A stretch of DNA of 64,000 nucleotides from Parascedosporium putredinis. Taxonomy: Eukaryota; Ascomycota; Sordariomycetes; Microascales; Microascaceae. The translations under genes were made by a program, and so were the position numbers. Positions 37,831 through 50,315 of this stretch are shown piece by piece. Positions within the stretch are counted from its first letter, which is position 1. Every line of letters starts with the position of its first letter. The DNA is taken from positions 1,798,001-1,862,000 of the forward strand of contig CASHTG010000012.1 in assembly GCA_949357655.1 (NCBI GenBank), given 5' to 3'. The notes below the pieces were generated by a model that saw only the letters and a program-made list of their open reading frames with translations, was not told where the DNA came from and searched no databases.

Positions 37831-39321
37831 ATCACCCTTACCACTCCCATTACCCACCTCAATCTAGCCATTGCAGAGACCTTTGCTAACATGCCACCCC
37901 CGCCCCAAGTGCGCTGCGCTTGTTGCCACCCTACCCGGCGCGGTAGCCTTCCCCGACACGCCGGCGTACGCCGAGTCCAACACCTACTGGTCCAACCGGC
38001 AGTCCGAAGTCCAGCCAACGTGCTTCGTCACCCCGGACCACGGAAGAAGTGTCCGCCGCCATCAAAATCATCACCTCGCACAACGTGCCCTTCGCCGTCA
38101 AGAGCGGCGGCCACACCGCCTTCGCCGGCGCCTCCAATGCCCAGGGCGGCGTCACCCTCGACCTGCGCAACCTCAACAAGATCGTCGTCTCCGGCGACCA
38201 CGAAACCGTGTCGGTCGGCCCCGGCAACCGCTGGATCGAGATCTCCACCGTCCTCGAGCCTCTCGGCCTCGCCGTCGTCGGCGGCCGCGCGGCCGACGTC
38301 GGCGTGAGCGGCCTCATCCTGGGCGGCGGCATCTCGTACTTCTCCGGGAGGCGCGGGTGGGCGTGCGATAACGTGCGCGCGTTCGAAGTCGTCCTCGCGT
38401 CGGGCAAGATTGTCAAGGCCTCGGCGACCGAGAACAAGGATCTGTTTTGGGCGCTACGGGGCGGTGGCGGCTCCAGCTTCGGCATCGTCACCCGTTTTGA
38501 CTTGGTGTCCTTTTCTCAGGGCGACCTCTGGTCCGGCGACTCCATCTTCCCGGGGCCATGGCCTCGTCTCTCATCCCTCATTTCGTGGATCTTACAATGA
38601 ATGGCCTTCCTTCCGACCTGGACGCCCACAGCTACTTCGTCGCCACCGAACAGCCCGCCCTGGGCGGTCCCATCGTGCTGACGTCGTTTTACCACGCCAA
38701 CCCTCCCTCCGCCGACTCGGTGCCTCCCGTGTTCCAAAATCTACGAGACCAACCCAATGCCATCTACTCCAGCTCTGCCGTCGCCAACGTCTCCACTCTC
38801 TCGAGGAACATCGACCAACCCTACGGACAGCGCCAAACGTGGTGGGACACCACGATCCGCGTGGTCAGCGCCGACCTCTTTGTCCGCATCCTCCCCTCTT
38901 CGAAGCGCACAAGGCGCGCGTGATGGCCGCCGCCAACGGCACGCCTCTCACCCCTTTCCTCGTCTTTCAGCCCATCTCGACCAACATTATCGAGGGGATG
39001 CAGAAGAACGGCGGCAACGCCCTAGGCCTCAAGCCCGAGGATGGCCCTCTGATGATTGTCCAGACATCCGCCTCCTGGGATGACGGCTCCATCGACTCCA
39101 TCGTCGAGGAGAGCTGCCAAAGGTTCATTAGCGAGGTCGAGGAGCTCGCCAAGCAGTTGGATGTTCCCGCCGGGCCCGTCTACATGAATTACGCGGGTAG
39201 CAAGCAGAGGGTGCTTGAGAGTTACGGAGACGAAAGCTTCAAACGACTCAAGGCCACGGCGAACAAGTATGACCCAAAGGGCAAGCTTCATTCGCTATGG
39301 ACCGGCTATTTCAAGGTCTAA
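37672..39321 (+). CDS. Secreted FAD-linked oxidoreductase, berberine-bridge-enzyme-like
   Basis: FAD-dependent oxidase (PCMH/FAD_binding_4 fold) of the type oxidising sugars, alcohols or secondary-metabolite intermediates. Exons are 37672-37749 and about 37877-39321 (an alternative in-frame acceptor is at 37867). The first 25 or so residues look like a signal peptide. Two flavin-attachment motifs are visible: His in 'VKSGGHTAFAGAS' and Cys in 'GRRGWACDNVRAFEVV'. 'LFWALRGGGGSSFGIVTRF' follows, and the BBE C-terminal segment is 'PVYMNYAGSKQRVLESYG' near the end. Frameshifts are cured by two bases at 38031-38034 and one each at 38552-38555 and 38893-38896, giving 508 residues. The intron holds a long CT repeat. 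No biosynthetic cluster surrounds it, so the substrate is unknown. Confidence 0.93.
37798..37827 (+). repeat. (CT)n microsatellite in intron 1 of the FAD oxidase
   Basis: About 15 CT units lie inside the 117-127 bp intron, upstream of the acceptor. They may serve as an extended pyrimidine tract. Confidence 0.9.
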
Positions 39322-39972
39322 GCCGAGATCGACTTACACTTTTCTTCTTCTTGGCATGGGCAAGTCAGGCAACGCTCTGCCTTTAGCCTCCCTTGCCCTT
39401 GCTATTTTTTTCTTCTTCTTCTTCACATGGCATCATCGATACCCCTTTCTAATGACCTGTATATATTGAATTCTTTTTCTCTTCTTATACTATTGCATAT
39501 TATACATCTACCGCATGTAAGATAGACTCAATAGATTGAATGCACATTCTCAATACAGTAATTGGCACGTCCATGACGTTCTAAGTGGCTCATTTTCGTC
39601 GACACACCCGCTCAAGGGATATGATGTGCCATCTAACGAAGAAGAGTGCTTCGAAAAGGCGTCAATTGATTCCCGATGTTTACATGTAGTCTCCTGTGGA
39701 CCGAGTTTGTGGTCTAAGTCATGATACCAATCCGAATGAGAAACCCCCTTTGAGTGCAAGGCAACAAAAGAGCCGAACCATGATGAAATAGTCAATCGGC
39801 ACCGAAGTCTCCAGTCTTCCAATTTTTTTGTTCACGTTTTTCGCTCTTTTCGCTCTTCGGAAGCGTGGGTTAGAGGTCCCTGATCGGCGTTTCAGCCACG
39901 GAAACTCGTTCTCGGGAGAGACGCTCCAACCCACCCGACGAAATCGCCCCAGTGTTCTTGCATGGCCCCTCC

Positions 39973-39994
39973 AAAAAAAAAAAAAAAAAAAAAA
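39973..39994 (+). repeat. A22 homopolymer
   Basis: A run of 22 adenines in the spacer 3' of the FAD oxidase. No target-site duplication or element boundary was identified around it. Confidence 0.9.
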
Positions 39995-42900
39995 GGAACA
40001 AAAGTTCAAAAGGGAGAATATTCAAGGGGATCACGGTCAAATAAAATATCTAGTGTAGGAATGAAGACAAGTAGGACAGATCCATCATCGTTGCTTCCTA
40101 AGAGAGAGCTCGCCTTGAAAATAATGGATATCCATTTGATCGATATCCCCATATCCATCCATCCAAGATCCATCGATCTTGCTGTTCCTGGCTTCCGCGT
40201 CCCTAGCCTCTGGGCGGTTCGGGAGAACATCAATGTTAAACCTTTCTCTACGAGCCCAGTCTCTTATCCAATTCCATCTACCGAGGTAGATAACTTTCTA
40301 TTCTCAAAACATCCCCAGTTTGGTGGCGAGAGCTCCAGGCAAAGCGTACAGGCTTCCAGGCGCGAACTAATAGATACGAGCTGGCGTATAGCCCAAGAGT
40401 AGATAGGGCAAGGGCAGATCACGAAGAGCCAAGCTATAATACTAAGCCGTGTTGCATCCATCATCGTCTCCGGATGATGGTCAAAAAGTTTCCAGCTCTC
40501 TCCGAGAAAATCATAGCGGCGCACGCACATATCGAGGCCAGCCAGGAGCCATGCAATATTTCCATTTCCCACCACTTATCACCACCTTGGCCACTCATAC
40601 CATTTGAGGATCCTCTGCCGCTCCAGGGTAGATGGCTACTCGCGTTTGTTCCCATCCAGCCTTTTGAAGGCGAGCGGTGATTCTAATAAACGAAGCGATT
40701 GTCCAATAGTCCCGATTATATTGGGGTCCGTTTTCCGTGCCAAGCGCAAGCTCTAACCCAGCGGGCGAGTGATACAGGATGCTTACGGGGCCTCCATATG
40801 TTTCCTTGACCTGGTTGCAGTCTCCAGCGATTTGGACTTACACGCTATGAGGGGGTGGGGGTATTTTCGTCATCTTTCTATCCATTACGGCTTTTCTTTC
40901 ACTCTTGACCTCTCACTTCTCAAGCGGGAATGCGAAAGCTACAGCTACGGCGAGTTACACCAGCATCCGAATAAAAAGACGGCATTCTCGGACCTGCTAT
41001 GTACCTCGGTAGTAGGAGGCGAGAGGTTCCAATTGGGCTATTCAATGGATCATTGATTTGACTGAAGGAAGCTTGACCGTGGTTGGTGGCCCTGGCCACG
41101 TAAAGGAAGAGCGTCGGCTCTCTTCAAAGTGATGATGAAAGCAATTCTGAAGAGCTGCCTAGGCCTAGAGGGCCCAGAGATTCGACTTTTCTGTTCTCTA
41201 GCAAGCTTCACCTTTTCCAACTTATCCTGGACGATACGAACAAGAGGAATCTCGAGGGCACATAGCGCCTCCTACAATAACCCGGGGGTCTCTGTCTACG
41301 TCGAACGTGAACGAAACTGCCGGCAGGATTACGCGAAGCAGAGATCCTCGGCCCCTAGCAAGCCACCTGTACAAGCTGTTTTTCTTGTAGTAGTGTCTAG
41401 CGAGGACGATCGGGCCGAGCTACTCACAGATTCTAAACGGAGCAAACTAGACCGCACCCCGGAAGCGAAGGGAGAGGGGGCGGCGTTGACGCTGCCATGG
41501 ATGGGCTTTCCTATACAACCACTTGACTTGCGCAAAACGAAAGATTGAACGAGGGGGTGTTGATGAAGCTCTGCAAGAATAGGCAAATGTGGAGGCTGGT
41601 AACCCCCATGGTCTCGCTGGTCCATAGACGTCAATCTAGACTTATCAAATGTGCGGAAGCCGACGGAGGGGACAAGACAACTCCAGACATATACGCGGCC
41701 TTGTCGTGGCAGGAGCAGCGTGAGGCCATTGCCTGCGGCGCATGCGTGTCAGTGTCTGCCCGGGGAGACTCCCATGGGCGTGGAATATCCATCAAGAAAG
41801 CGGGGAAGGGGGTTGATGGAACATGGAAAGGGAAAGGGTCAGAAGCCAAGATGGATCCTGAATGTATAGCGGTAGGTGCATCAAAGTCTGCATCCAGACT
41901 GGAGACTGGTGGAGAGAAGGAAGAAAGAGGGAAAAATTGATGGATTGTGCTCATCACACCTGCGCCTGCATGTCCCAGGTCAGGCCCTCGAAGCAGAAAG
42001 CAAGCAACTTCATCTGTGCGTAGGGTGCGGTCTGTGTGGCATTGGCAGACCGCTTGGCTTGACGAGCTCGACGGACCGGGAAACCGAGTCGCTTAAAGCA
42101 CTCTTGCCGATCAAAGGCGACACTGGAGTTTCCAACTCTTTGGGCATTTCTTGGCTTCTCAGTCTGAGCATGAACACCCTCCAAAGGATAGACCACCGCC
42201 AAGCTTCGATCGATAGTGATTACAGAGTCAGAAGTTGGGAATTGAGGCAATGCTAATTGTTGGCCGGCTACCGAGACCGTGATATTTACATACATAGCAA
42301 GACCAGGATCCATCCAAAACGGCAATCCCACCGTACGTACCGAGGTAGCTTGCGGCGAAATGAACATGGGGAATGGATTCAATAGATCTATGGGTGTAAT
42401 TAATGAGGGGTGATCAGTTGGTGGTCGACATGCGAAATGGTCCGTGAATGTTGGCCACTTGAGACGGACACAATGTTTATACTTGTAAGTCTTGCAGCCC
42501 AATCAACCGAGGTTGGTCGAATCGAATCGGCCCCAGTTTCGTTTATGTTTCCCACCTGAACTTTGGGGAGCAAGGAACCGAAATCTGGTGATATCGATAT
42601 TAGTGATATTGGCCATGGATGAGCAAGGCACGTGGCAGCTTCTCCACGCAATGCGTGCAATAACGAACGGACCAGCCAGACCACGGCTGAGCGGAGGAGG
42701 GTTGACGTCCATTGATGGACCACGCCCACCCTGTGTTACGAGGCTTAACACAGGCAAGTATTACCAGCATTGCTCGTCACCCCGATCGCAGAGAAGATTG
42801 ACCCCGTTTAGAGAAGGCCGAGACGGAGAAAGTGCCAGACCGACTGCAGGGAGTGAAATGGAGGGGCGAGGAGGTGAGGTGCGGTCAGGCGTGGTGAAGC

Positions 42901-44482
42901 GAGGGTGGTGAACAGGAGGGGGTGCGAGGGGCGTGAGGGGGTGTGAGAGGGGTGGTCGACCGACACAGGCAGAGTCGACAACGGATGGATCCATCTATCA
43001 ATTGGGTCGTCAAGTCTTGGTCGATGTAGTGGACACGGCTGGCCAGCCAGTTTAGTGAGTGTTCCTCGTGCCACTCTCGCACAAAGAACAAGGGTCCTCA
43101 CCCCTCCTCCCGGCCCCCAAAAGGGTTCTACATTCCAACGGGTAGACATCAATTTAGCTGCACCCCGGGCTACTTCAATCAGTGGAAAGGGAAGATGATG
43201 GCTTTCCCAGCGACCCATGGGTGGAGATCGGGACATGTGACACAAGTAGCTCAACCTCCAACACAACACGTCGGGTCCAGATACAATCACTCAATCATTC
43301 ATTCATCTAGATTCATTGTCTATCTTGCCCGCGTCGGTCGATGCAAATATACCACAATTGATAGAATCAAGAGTGTCCCGAGAAGATGGGATCCCAGCGC
43401 CACTCCAGACGCTCTTCTCTGCACCAATCCCTCATGAATCTCAAAGGAGGGAAGCGTGAATACTCGGCCAACGACTGTGAATCATTGATGGCATTGCAGC
43501 ATACATGCAATGCGAGCAAAGAGCAAAGAAGACCCGACGTACAAAGTATCTCGGTATTACTTTGTGACCTTGATTGAGCACCCGGATTCTGGACAGCATG
43601 AAATGGAATACGCCCCCTCGCCGGGTCCCAGCACTTGAGGTCTTTCAGGCTAAATGTTGAAATGCCCCACCAATGGTTAGCACTTGGACTGTAGCATTGG
43701 AGAACATTGAACTAATCCCACAATGGACTGGATCAATTGATTGATCCGACATTTACTGTCCAAGAATTTGATCTTGCCCTGTTCCTTGCACAGGCAAGCT
43801 TTGTACACTCTGCCCAGCCGCTGGCTTGTTGGCTTGTTGGTGGTGATCTTGATCTTGCTCCCGCCTAGACTTGTAAGTGCAGAGACACACACCACCAGTC
43901 CTGGTCCAGCCATGATTGACTGGACTGGGCGGCTAAGAGTGGAGCTAGCACCATTGATGGCAGGCAAACATGGGGCTAGAATTGTGGAATACATGTACTC
44001 TCTAATAACTGCTAATAAGACGCGAGGCTTTGTGTTGCGGGCGTCGACACAAGGAACCCACAATCTGGGGAGCTGAGTGTAATTGAGCCATCGATTAGTG
44101 TCAAGGACAGAAGAAACTAGACGTCTTTCCAACGACTCATCCGCTGTGAGTTATCCGTCTATTCGAGCCCCGAGGCCCCCAAGTGTGATACCTCCAGCTG
44201 TACTATGAGCCCCCGCTTCTGCAGTCCAGCTCCTTTTGCCTATCACGATGGACACCTGTGATCAATGAATGGAGACGAATGGAGAGAGAAACAGTGACTC
44301 TTTGCCATGTTAGGTGTGAGGGTCCAGCGGGGCCGTGCCCTTGCCTCTCCTCGTGGCCAAGGAAATGGCAAGGTTGGGTTTTCTGTGGTAATGGAACGGA
44401 TCCATGGTTCCATCCACCGAATGCTTCCATCTTCTGTCTCAATACAGTTTCGAGCTCGCTTAACCGGCTGGTCCCCACACTT

Positions 44483-44522
44483 GGTGCTAAGGTGCTAAGG
44501 TGCTAAGCTGCGAAGGTGCTAA
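44483..44522 (+). repeat. Five tandem 8-bp units (GGTGCTAA)
   Basis: Three perfect GGTGCTAA units, one degenerate unit (GCTGCGAA) and one more perfect unit. No gene overlaps. Confidence 0.92.
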
Positions 44523-44584
44523 AAAGGGCACATGCAGCATGTGGGGTTTCCCTGCTAGGAAATCGAAGCGGGCGTTGCAAGAGG

Positions 44585-44606
44585 TTTTTTTTTTTTTTTT
44601 TTTTTT
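44585..44606 (+). repeat. T22 homopolymer
   Basis: A run of 22 thymines lies about 60 bp to the right of the octamer repeat. It equals the A22 run at 39973 in length and is opposite in orientation. Confidence 0.9.
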
Positions 44607-47600
44607 GGGTGGCCTCACTCAATATACTTCGTACTTGTTGGACTAAAGCGACCATCCCCCAGCCGGCTGGCTCCCCACCAGATATTAACCAAACCCATGT
44701 CCTCGAGGTTCTTCTGTAAGGAAGGGGCCTGCCATTCGCCCCGGAGACCATACAGCGGGGTGGCTGGCTAGCAGGAGTGCTCGCACGAGCAGTGCGTGCT
44801 CCCTTCGAGTGAGGGGAAGTGGAGTGGAGAAGAGGGGGAGGAGAGAGACAATAAAACACGGAACTCTGGAGAGCAGAAAACGCCCGATGAAAAGATGGCC
44901 TAGACAGGCCAAACTAGATCCTAGACAAGCTCACAGTGGCCTACTTCTTAGTGTAATCCTTTGCGCATGCGAGGCCGTCGACACTTTTTGCATAGAGCGG
45001 CGATAGAGTGTCACCCATCCCCTTTCCTCTCTCCAGGATTCTTAGAAACAGGAAAACCGCCTTGAGCAAAGTGGGCAACATGTCGAGAGAAAAGGGAAAC
45101 AAGTTAGCACCACACGCTACGCTGGGGCGCAAAGTTAGTACCTTACACGCCAGGTTGTTTCCTCGCTTATCTGTACTTCTTTTGTCTCATCAACCTTGCA
45201 CACAGCGGCCTCCCCGTCTGCACTGGTCGTGTGTTCGAGTGTCAATCAACGCTCAACCTTGTTGGTTTCTTCGCGTCTCTTCCTATCTTCATATTCCGGG
45301 GTTTGATGTATGAAGTGTAAGCATGAACCTTTTCGCCTCTCTCTTCTCTTTCGTGCTCCCTCTCTACCACGCCCTGCTTCCCGAGTTCCCTTCCCTTTAG
45401 CCAATTTCCTTTCCGACATGACTTGTAAAAGAACCACCATGCCCTGGTTCGGGTAGACCCATTTCCACCAACTCGGGGGCTTTCATCAAGCGAAAGGAGT
45501 GCGTGGGTGTCGCTCCGTACATATCGCTTCGTTCAAATACCGGCGTCAGGCCCCTGTTCGCACAGATTGTTGTTCATTGCCGTTATTCCCGTCCAAGAAG
45601 TGGAAAGGGTATGGTTGGCTTTATTAGTGTAGTGCGTGGAAGCGCTAGAAAGAGCAGGGTAGGGCAGGGGAGGGTAAGGGCCAGCCGGAAAAAGGTTTAC
45701 AAGTAATCCAACGAGGGAGTAATGCAAACGAGAATGCGACGAGGCATCAATTGACTTCAGCTCCGCCAAAAAAGGTTGAGGCTTCGCCGCTTGCCAAAGG
45801 CGAGGTCTCTGCTTCTAAAATTGTCTAATTATGCTGGCCCAACGGTTTCTCGCGCCCAGCAGCACCCTCGGTAGTGGACATGGACGTGAACATTGAAGGA
45901 CACTGGGTCTATTATGCGATATCGCTTTAGGCAAATGATGCGTCTCGTGTCAGGAGCGTTTCGATGCCCCCGGACGGCAGGCGCATCAATCGATTGATCT
46001 CCTCCAAACCCTGCATTGGCCCCCGTCTGCACTCCAGAATTTCTATCCAGAGAGAAAGCGGGAGCGCGGGAGGGCGGACAGCCAGCTTCGACTATTCTCA
46101 GCCCCCCCTCTCCCCTCCTCTACGACAGAGCCTCCGCGCAGCCAGTCCGAGGCACGGAAATTGATTGCCCAAAATTACTCTGTCCTGCGCCAGCCAACTT
46201 TACGCCAGGATCGACGACACATCTGTCTCAGGTTCTCAAAGTGAGCCCAGAATCGATCCGGAATAGCTACACCCTCTTTACTCTTTTGTCCAAGCCTAGG
46301 TCTGGCCCAGCGAACGCTCGGCAAAGACGGCTTCAAGAGGCCTGCGATTGAGCCCTAGCACCACATTACTACATGCGGAGGCGAAATGCAATACCGGGGA
46401 TCATCGACCCCGGAGTCTCGCTGTCGACATGGAGCGGACGACGAGCACAGGCAGATGGAGCTGGAAATGGTGCTCATTTCCAGATTTCCAGAACCGCTAT
46501 TAGTAGCCACCGTTGGCCTGGTAGGCGAAGCACTCCCTCCTACAAGTACTTCGTCCAAGCAGCTCAGACACCGTTGAGCCGTGTGAATGGGGGCGGGGCG
46601 TGGAACTGGTCTGGTGCTGGAATAGTTTTCGCTAATTGCATGAAGAATTAAATTCTCACCACCCCCTGGCCCCTTAGGCTTGCGGTCAAATTCTGGGGAA
46701 GATGTGAGCAAAGTGCATGAGGTTGAGACTGCATATTCTCGCCCCTGCCTCTCTACAAGTATGCCGTATTATTCTGAGCTACGCTAGGCTAGTTGAGTCC
46801 GAGCCTGCGCGCCAGCTCCTTCGCTCCCTCGACTCAAAACGGATTCCGCCAACCCGGGCCGCCCCATGGGGTTCTCCTCATGACGCATGCTTATCCCAAT
46901 ACTCGAGGCAATGCGGCGGAGGCCTGTTCTACACTACACTAGATAGTTACATGGAATATTCGCAAGGGCAGACGGTACATCAATTAGCCTCAGCTGTCGA
47001 TACTACAAGGCGTAGCGTCCTAGCTCATGATAACTTGGAAGACGGGCTTCGAGGTGTCTCTCGCTAGAGTGTCTGTCAATGCGTGCCGAGGTGACGGTCG
47101 ACAAGTCACTTCAGAGTCCATTCTCTCGAGTCGCAATTCAGACTCGATCAGTACATGAATCAGGGTATGGGTATGATCTCGAGGATGGAAATGGGGAGGC
47201 CATCAACCGCGCTGGGTGGGTGTCCTTGCGTTTCGCAGACAAATCCATCGCCACCAACTCCGCGGCCAAGGTGCTGCATGTGGTGACTGGTGGCTTCTCG
47301 AGGGCCTGGCCAGCCATGCTGCACCAGCACCAGCATCTACACCAGGATCGCCCAAATGATATTACGAGGGGTCCTTGGACAAGCGGCTTGCAAGTATATC
47401 CGTCTTGGGGGCTTATGATTGATCAAATTCCACCACCGCTGTTGATGCCGGGCCCGTGTGGAGACCCCTCCCCCTGCTTCCCTACTTCAACCAGCACTGA
47501 AAGCCTCAGAGGGTATTCGATCTTCGCATGCAACGAGATTCCACCAATTGTTGGTCCCAGAAAGCGCCTCCCGGCTGACGCTTGGGAGAGTCCTTTTTTT

Positions 47601-49025
47601 TTTCTTTTTCTTTTTTCCGTCTTTTTCTGGGCTCACTACTATTCAAGATACCGGCAAGTGCTAGCTGCCGCCTCTTCCTTGGTTTCTGGCCCGCTCTCGA
47701 TACCAGAATCAGTACTTTTCAGTACAACGGGCATGCAGCCATTATAGATCAATCCAGCAAATTGGGCCTTCCCCAACCATCCCCTCGCCAGTTTCATTGA
47801 TTTCGTTCCGTTTTATGGCGTCGCATCTCACCTCCAAATATTCAATCTATTTATCCTCTTCCCCTCACGATCCTACCCCAGCCCTCTCTGGCTTGCCTAC
47901 CTGACACCACTCACGCGGGAGGGGGAGGGGGAGGGGAGAATGAACCAGGGATACCTCTGAGCAAAAAGAAATACCCGTAAAACTCTTCAGGAGTACAGAG
48001 TGAACATAAACCAAAGGGGGGCCTTGCCCTTCACTCGCTGTGAGCATGTCCGTCGAGTTTAAGCGGTCTCAAGATATGCTCAAAGGGTCTGCAGGAGACT
48101 GGACATGTCGCGGGCCCCCAAAACAAAAAACGCTTAGTCCTTGACACATGGCTTTTTGTGGCAGCCTTTCGTGCTTGACATGGGACGAGCCCGGGTTCAG
48201 GTTGGGCGAAATGGGGCACGGCTTAATTGTAGTGGCGAGGTCGCCCAGTTGAGATTTGGGGGAGGGATCAATATCATGGAAGGGGGCAAGAGTTTAGAGT
48301 GAACGACGGTGGTGGTAGGTGCAAGTGGTAGTGGTGGGATTGAGAGGAGAGGAGAGAGGTAATGCGGGGGGGCGTGTTCCTTTCCCGGCACCCACACTTA
48401 CACTTACACCCTTGGCCGTGTTTTCACACCTGCACCCCACCTCCCACACTTGCAGCTTCTTTCATGCTACCCCGGCTGCCACTCGTCCTCCGACATTTCC
48501 TGCCCAGAGACTTGGTGCTTAAGCGTGAAAGAAAGAGGAAAAAAAGAAAAAGAAAAAGTCAAAGCACTCTCACTCGCTCCCTTCGACTCTCAAGCAGGAG
48601 GTGGAGCACATCTGTAGCGGATCTGAACGACCCAGCCGGTCGATCCTGAGAATAACGCTGGATTATTATATACCTTCTCCTTTCCCCGTCCTCTTCGTGT
48701 CCGGGTTTGACCTCTCTCTGTCTTTAACACACATTTTAATTCCTGGGCGACCAAACCGTTGCAAACATCTCCCAGAGCCATCACCAGCGGAGGACCGAAC
48801 AAACTCCCAAAGGCACTGCCGACCCAACACTACTCTGTCTTTACCAAGTCCATCCGACACACCTTCAACCCTTCAACGGCCTGTCCTCGACTCGGCGGGC
48901 ACTCTCGATTGGTGTTGTGTGTTGCCATCTCACGGCTCTCTCTTCTCCTCCTCGTCTTCCTCCCAAGGTTACGACCTCGAGACAACGAAACCTACCGCCT
49001 CATCCTTGAACTTCCCGCGCCCACA

Positions 49026-50315
49026 ATGTCGGCCACTCTCGCGGTTGACGCCTCAACCACCACTGGGACAGCCCCGGCCGAAGAGACCACTCACGCGGCC
49101 TTTGGAGGCATCATCGAACAACCCACCCTCCCGCACAACAATGTCACCACTGAACTAACCGCCGTCATCTGGGTCCTCATCGGCCTGGCCACCCTCTTCT
49201 TCTCCCTAAGGATATACTGCAAGAAGTCGAGGGATCGGGGCTTGTGGTGGGATGACTACTTACTCCTTCTCGCAATGGTATGCGCCTCTGGTCCCCCCGT
49301 CCGTCCCCCTGGTGGCCTAGATCACCAAAGGTATGGGAAAATAGCTAACAGTGTAAACCGTATAGGTCGCTATCCTCGCATCTGGATCCCTCATCACCGT
49401 CAGCGGCACGTATGGCTTCGGAAAGCACATCTACGATATGGACAACACCCTTTTCCCCAAGCTTCTACTCACCCTCAACCTATCCGGGAGCTTATCCACC
49501 CTGTCCGCCGCCTGGAGCAAAACGAGCTTCGCCTTCACACTCCTCCGAATCTCCGATAGCAGCCGCGTCCGCAAGTTCATCTGGTTCGTCATCATCTCCA
49601 TGAACCTGACCATGCACACCGCAGCACTCCTGATGTGGTTCCAATGCACGCCCGTCGCTAGAACCTCGAACCCGTGGATCGAAGGTGTTTGCTGGGACAC
49701 CATGATTCTCATCATTTACAACAGCTTCACAGCTGGTGAGTGGCCTTGCCCCTTTGATCACATTTTTGCTTCTAGCTAACCCTCCCTACCCAGCGTACTC
49801 GGGGCTGTCGGATATCGCCCTCGCGGTCCTTCCTTGGAAGATCATTCGCCGCAACTCCATGAATTACAGGAAAGAATCGGCATGCTCGTCTGCATGAGCA
49901 TGGGTGTCTTTGCCGGCCTGACGTCTCTAGCCAAGACGCCTACCTTCCCCGCAATGGCTAACACCGATATGAGTAAGTGGATTTTTAAACCTGTTCGCCT
50001 GTTTTACAAGTTTTGCTCACACCGCAATGTCTCACAGTCAACACTGTCCCTCTCGTCATCTTGGGCGTCGCCGAGTGCTCCGTCACCATTATGGCTTGCT
50101 CAATCCCCGTTCTCCGCGCCCTTCTCCGAACCAGCCGCACCGGCAACGCCTCCGAGATCACGCAGGGCCGAATCCCGACCCCGACCACAGGTTCAACCCT
50201 GGGCTGGCGTGGCGACGAGGAGGCCTTCACCAAAGAACTCGACAGCTACAGCCCTGTCAAGATCTCCACCTCCAGGACACCCACCACCGCGTCGGGCAAG
50301 TCATGGAGGATCTGA
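49026..50315 (+). CDS. Seven-helix fungal rhodopsin-domain integral membrane protein
   Basis: Member of the large fungal family of rhodopsin-like (SAT4/PTH11-related) plasma-membrane proteins, mostly of unknown ligand. Exons are 49026-49277, 49366-49735, 49794-49972 and 50038-50315; all introns are GT-AG and about 58-88 bp. After an acidic Thr-rich N-terminus of about 40 residues come seven hydrophobic helices. They start at 'AVIWVLIGLATLFFSLRIY' and end with 'VPLVILGVAECSVTIMACSI'; 'GLWWDDYLLLLAM' after helix 1 is a family hallmark. The C-terminal tail is Ser/Thr-rich and cytoplasmic. No CFEM domain is present. One base is missing at about 49869-49870 (GG); adding it joins 'NSMNYR' to 'ERIGMLVCMSMGVFAG' and gives 359 residues. 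The upstream in-frame open stretch lacks an ATG, so 49026 is the start. Confidence 0.9.

Larger units (their letters stand above)
39322..49025. other. 9.7-kb region without a recognisable gene
   Basis: Between the FAD oxidase and the rhodopsin-like membrane protein no domain, motif, RNA gene or transposon feature was recognised on either strand. It contains an A22 run, a T22 run, an octamer tandem repeat and TCAATTGA palindromes at 39662-39669, 43733-43740 and 45747-45754. The longest open frame is about 222 codons (47079-47747, plus strand) and ends in a T-run-encoded Phe stretch. By eye the composition is not extremely TA-rich, so repeat-induced point mutation is not obvious. The last 500 bp are pyrimidine-rich and probably promoter. 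Confidence 0.5.

Noticed and set aside
47079..47747. Plus-strand frame of 222 codons with ATG
   Set aside because: No recognisable family, a Phe stretch from a T run, uneven composition; kept only as the longest frame in the 9.7-kb gap.
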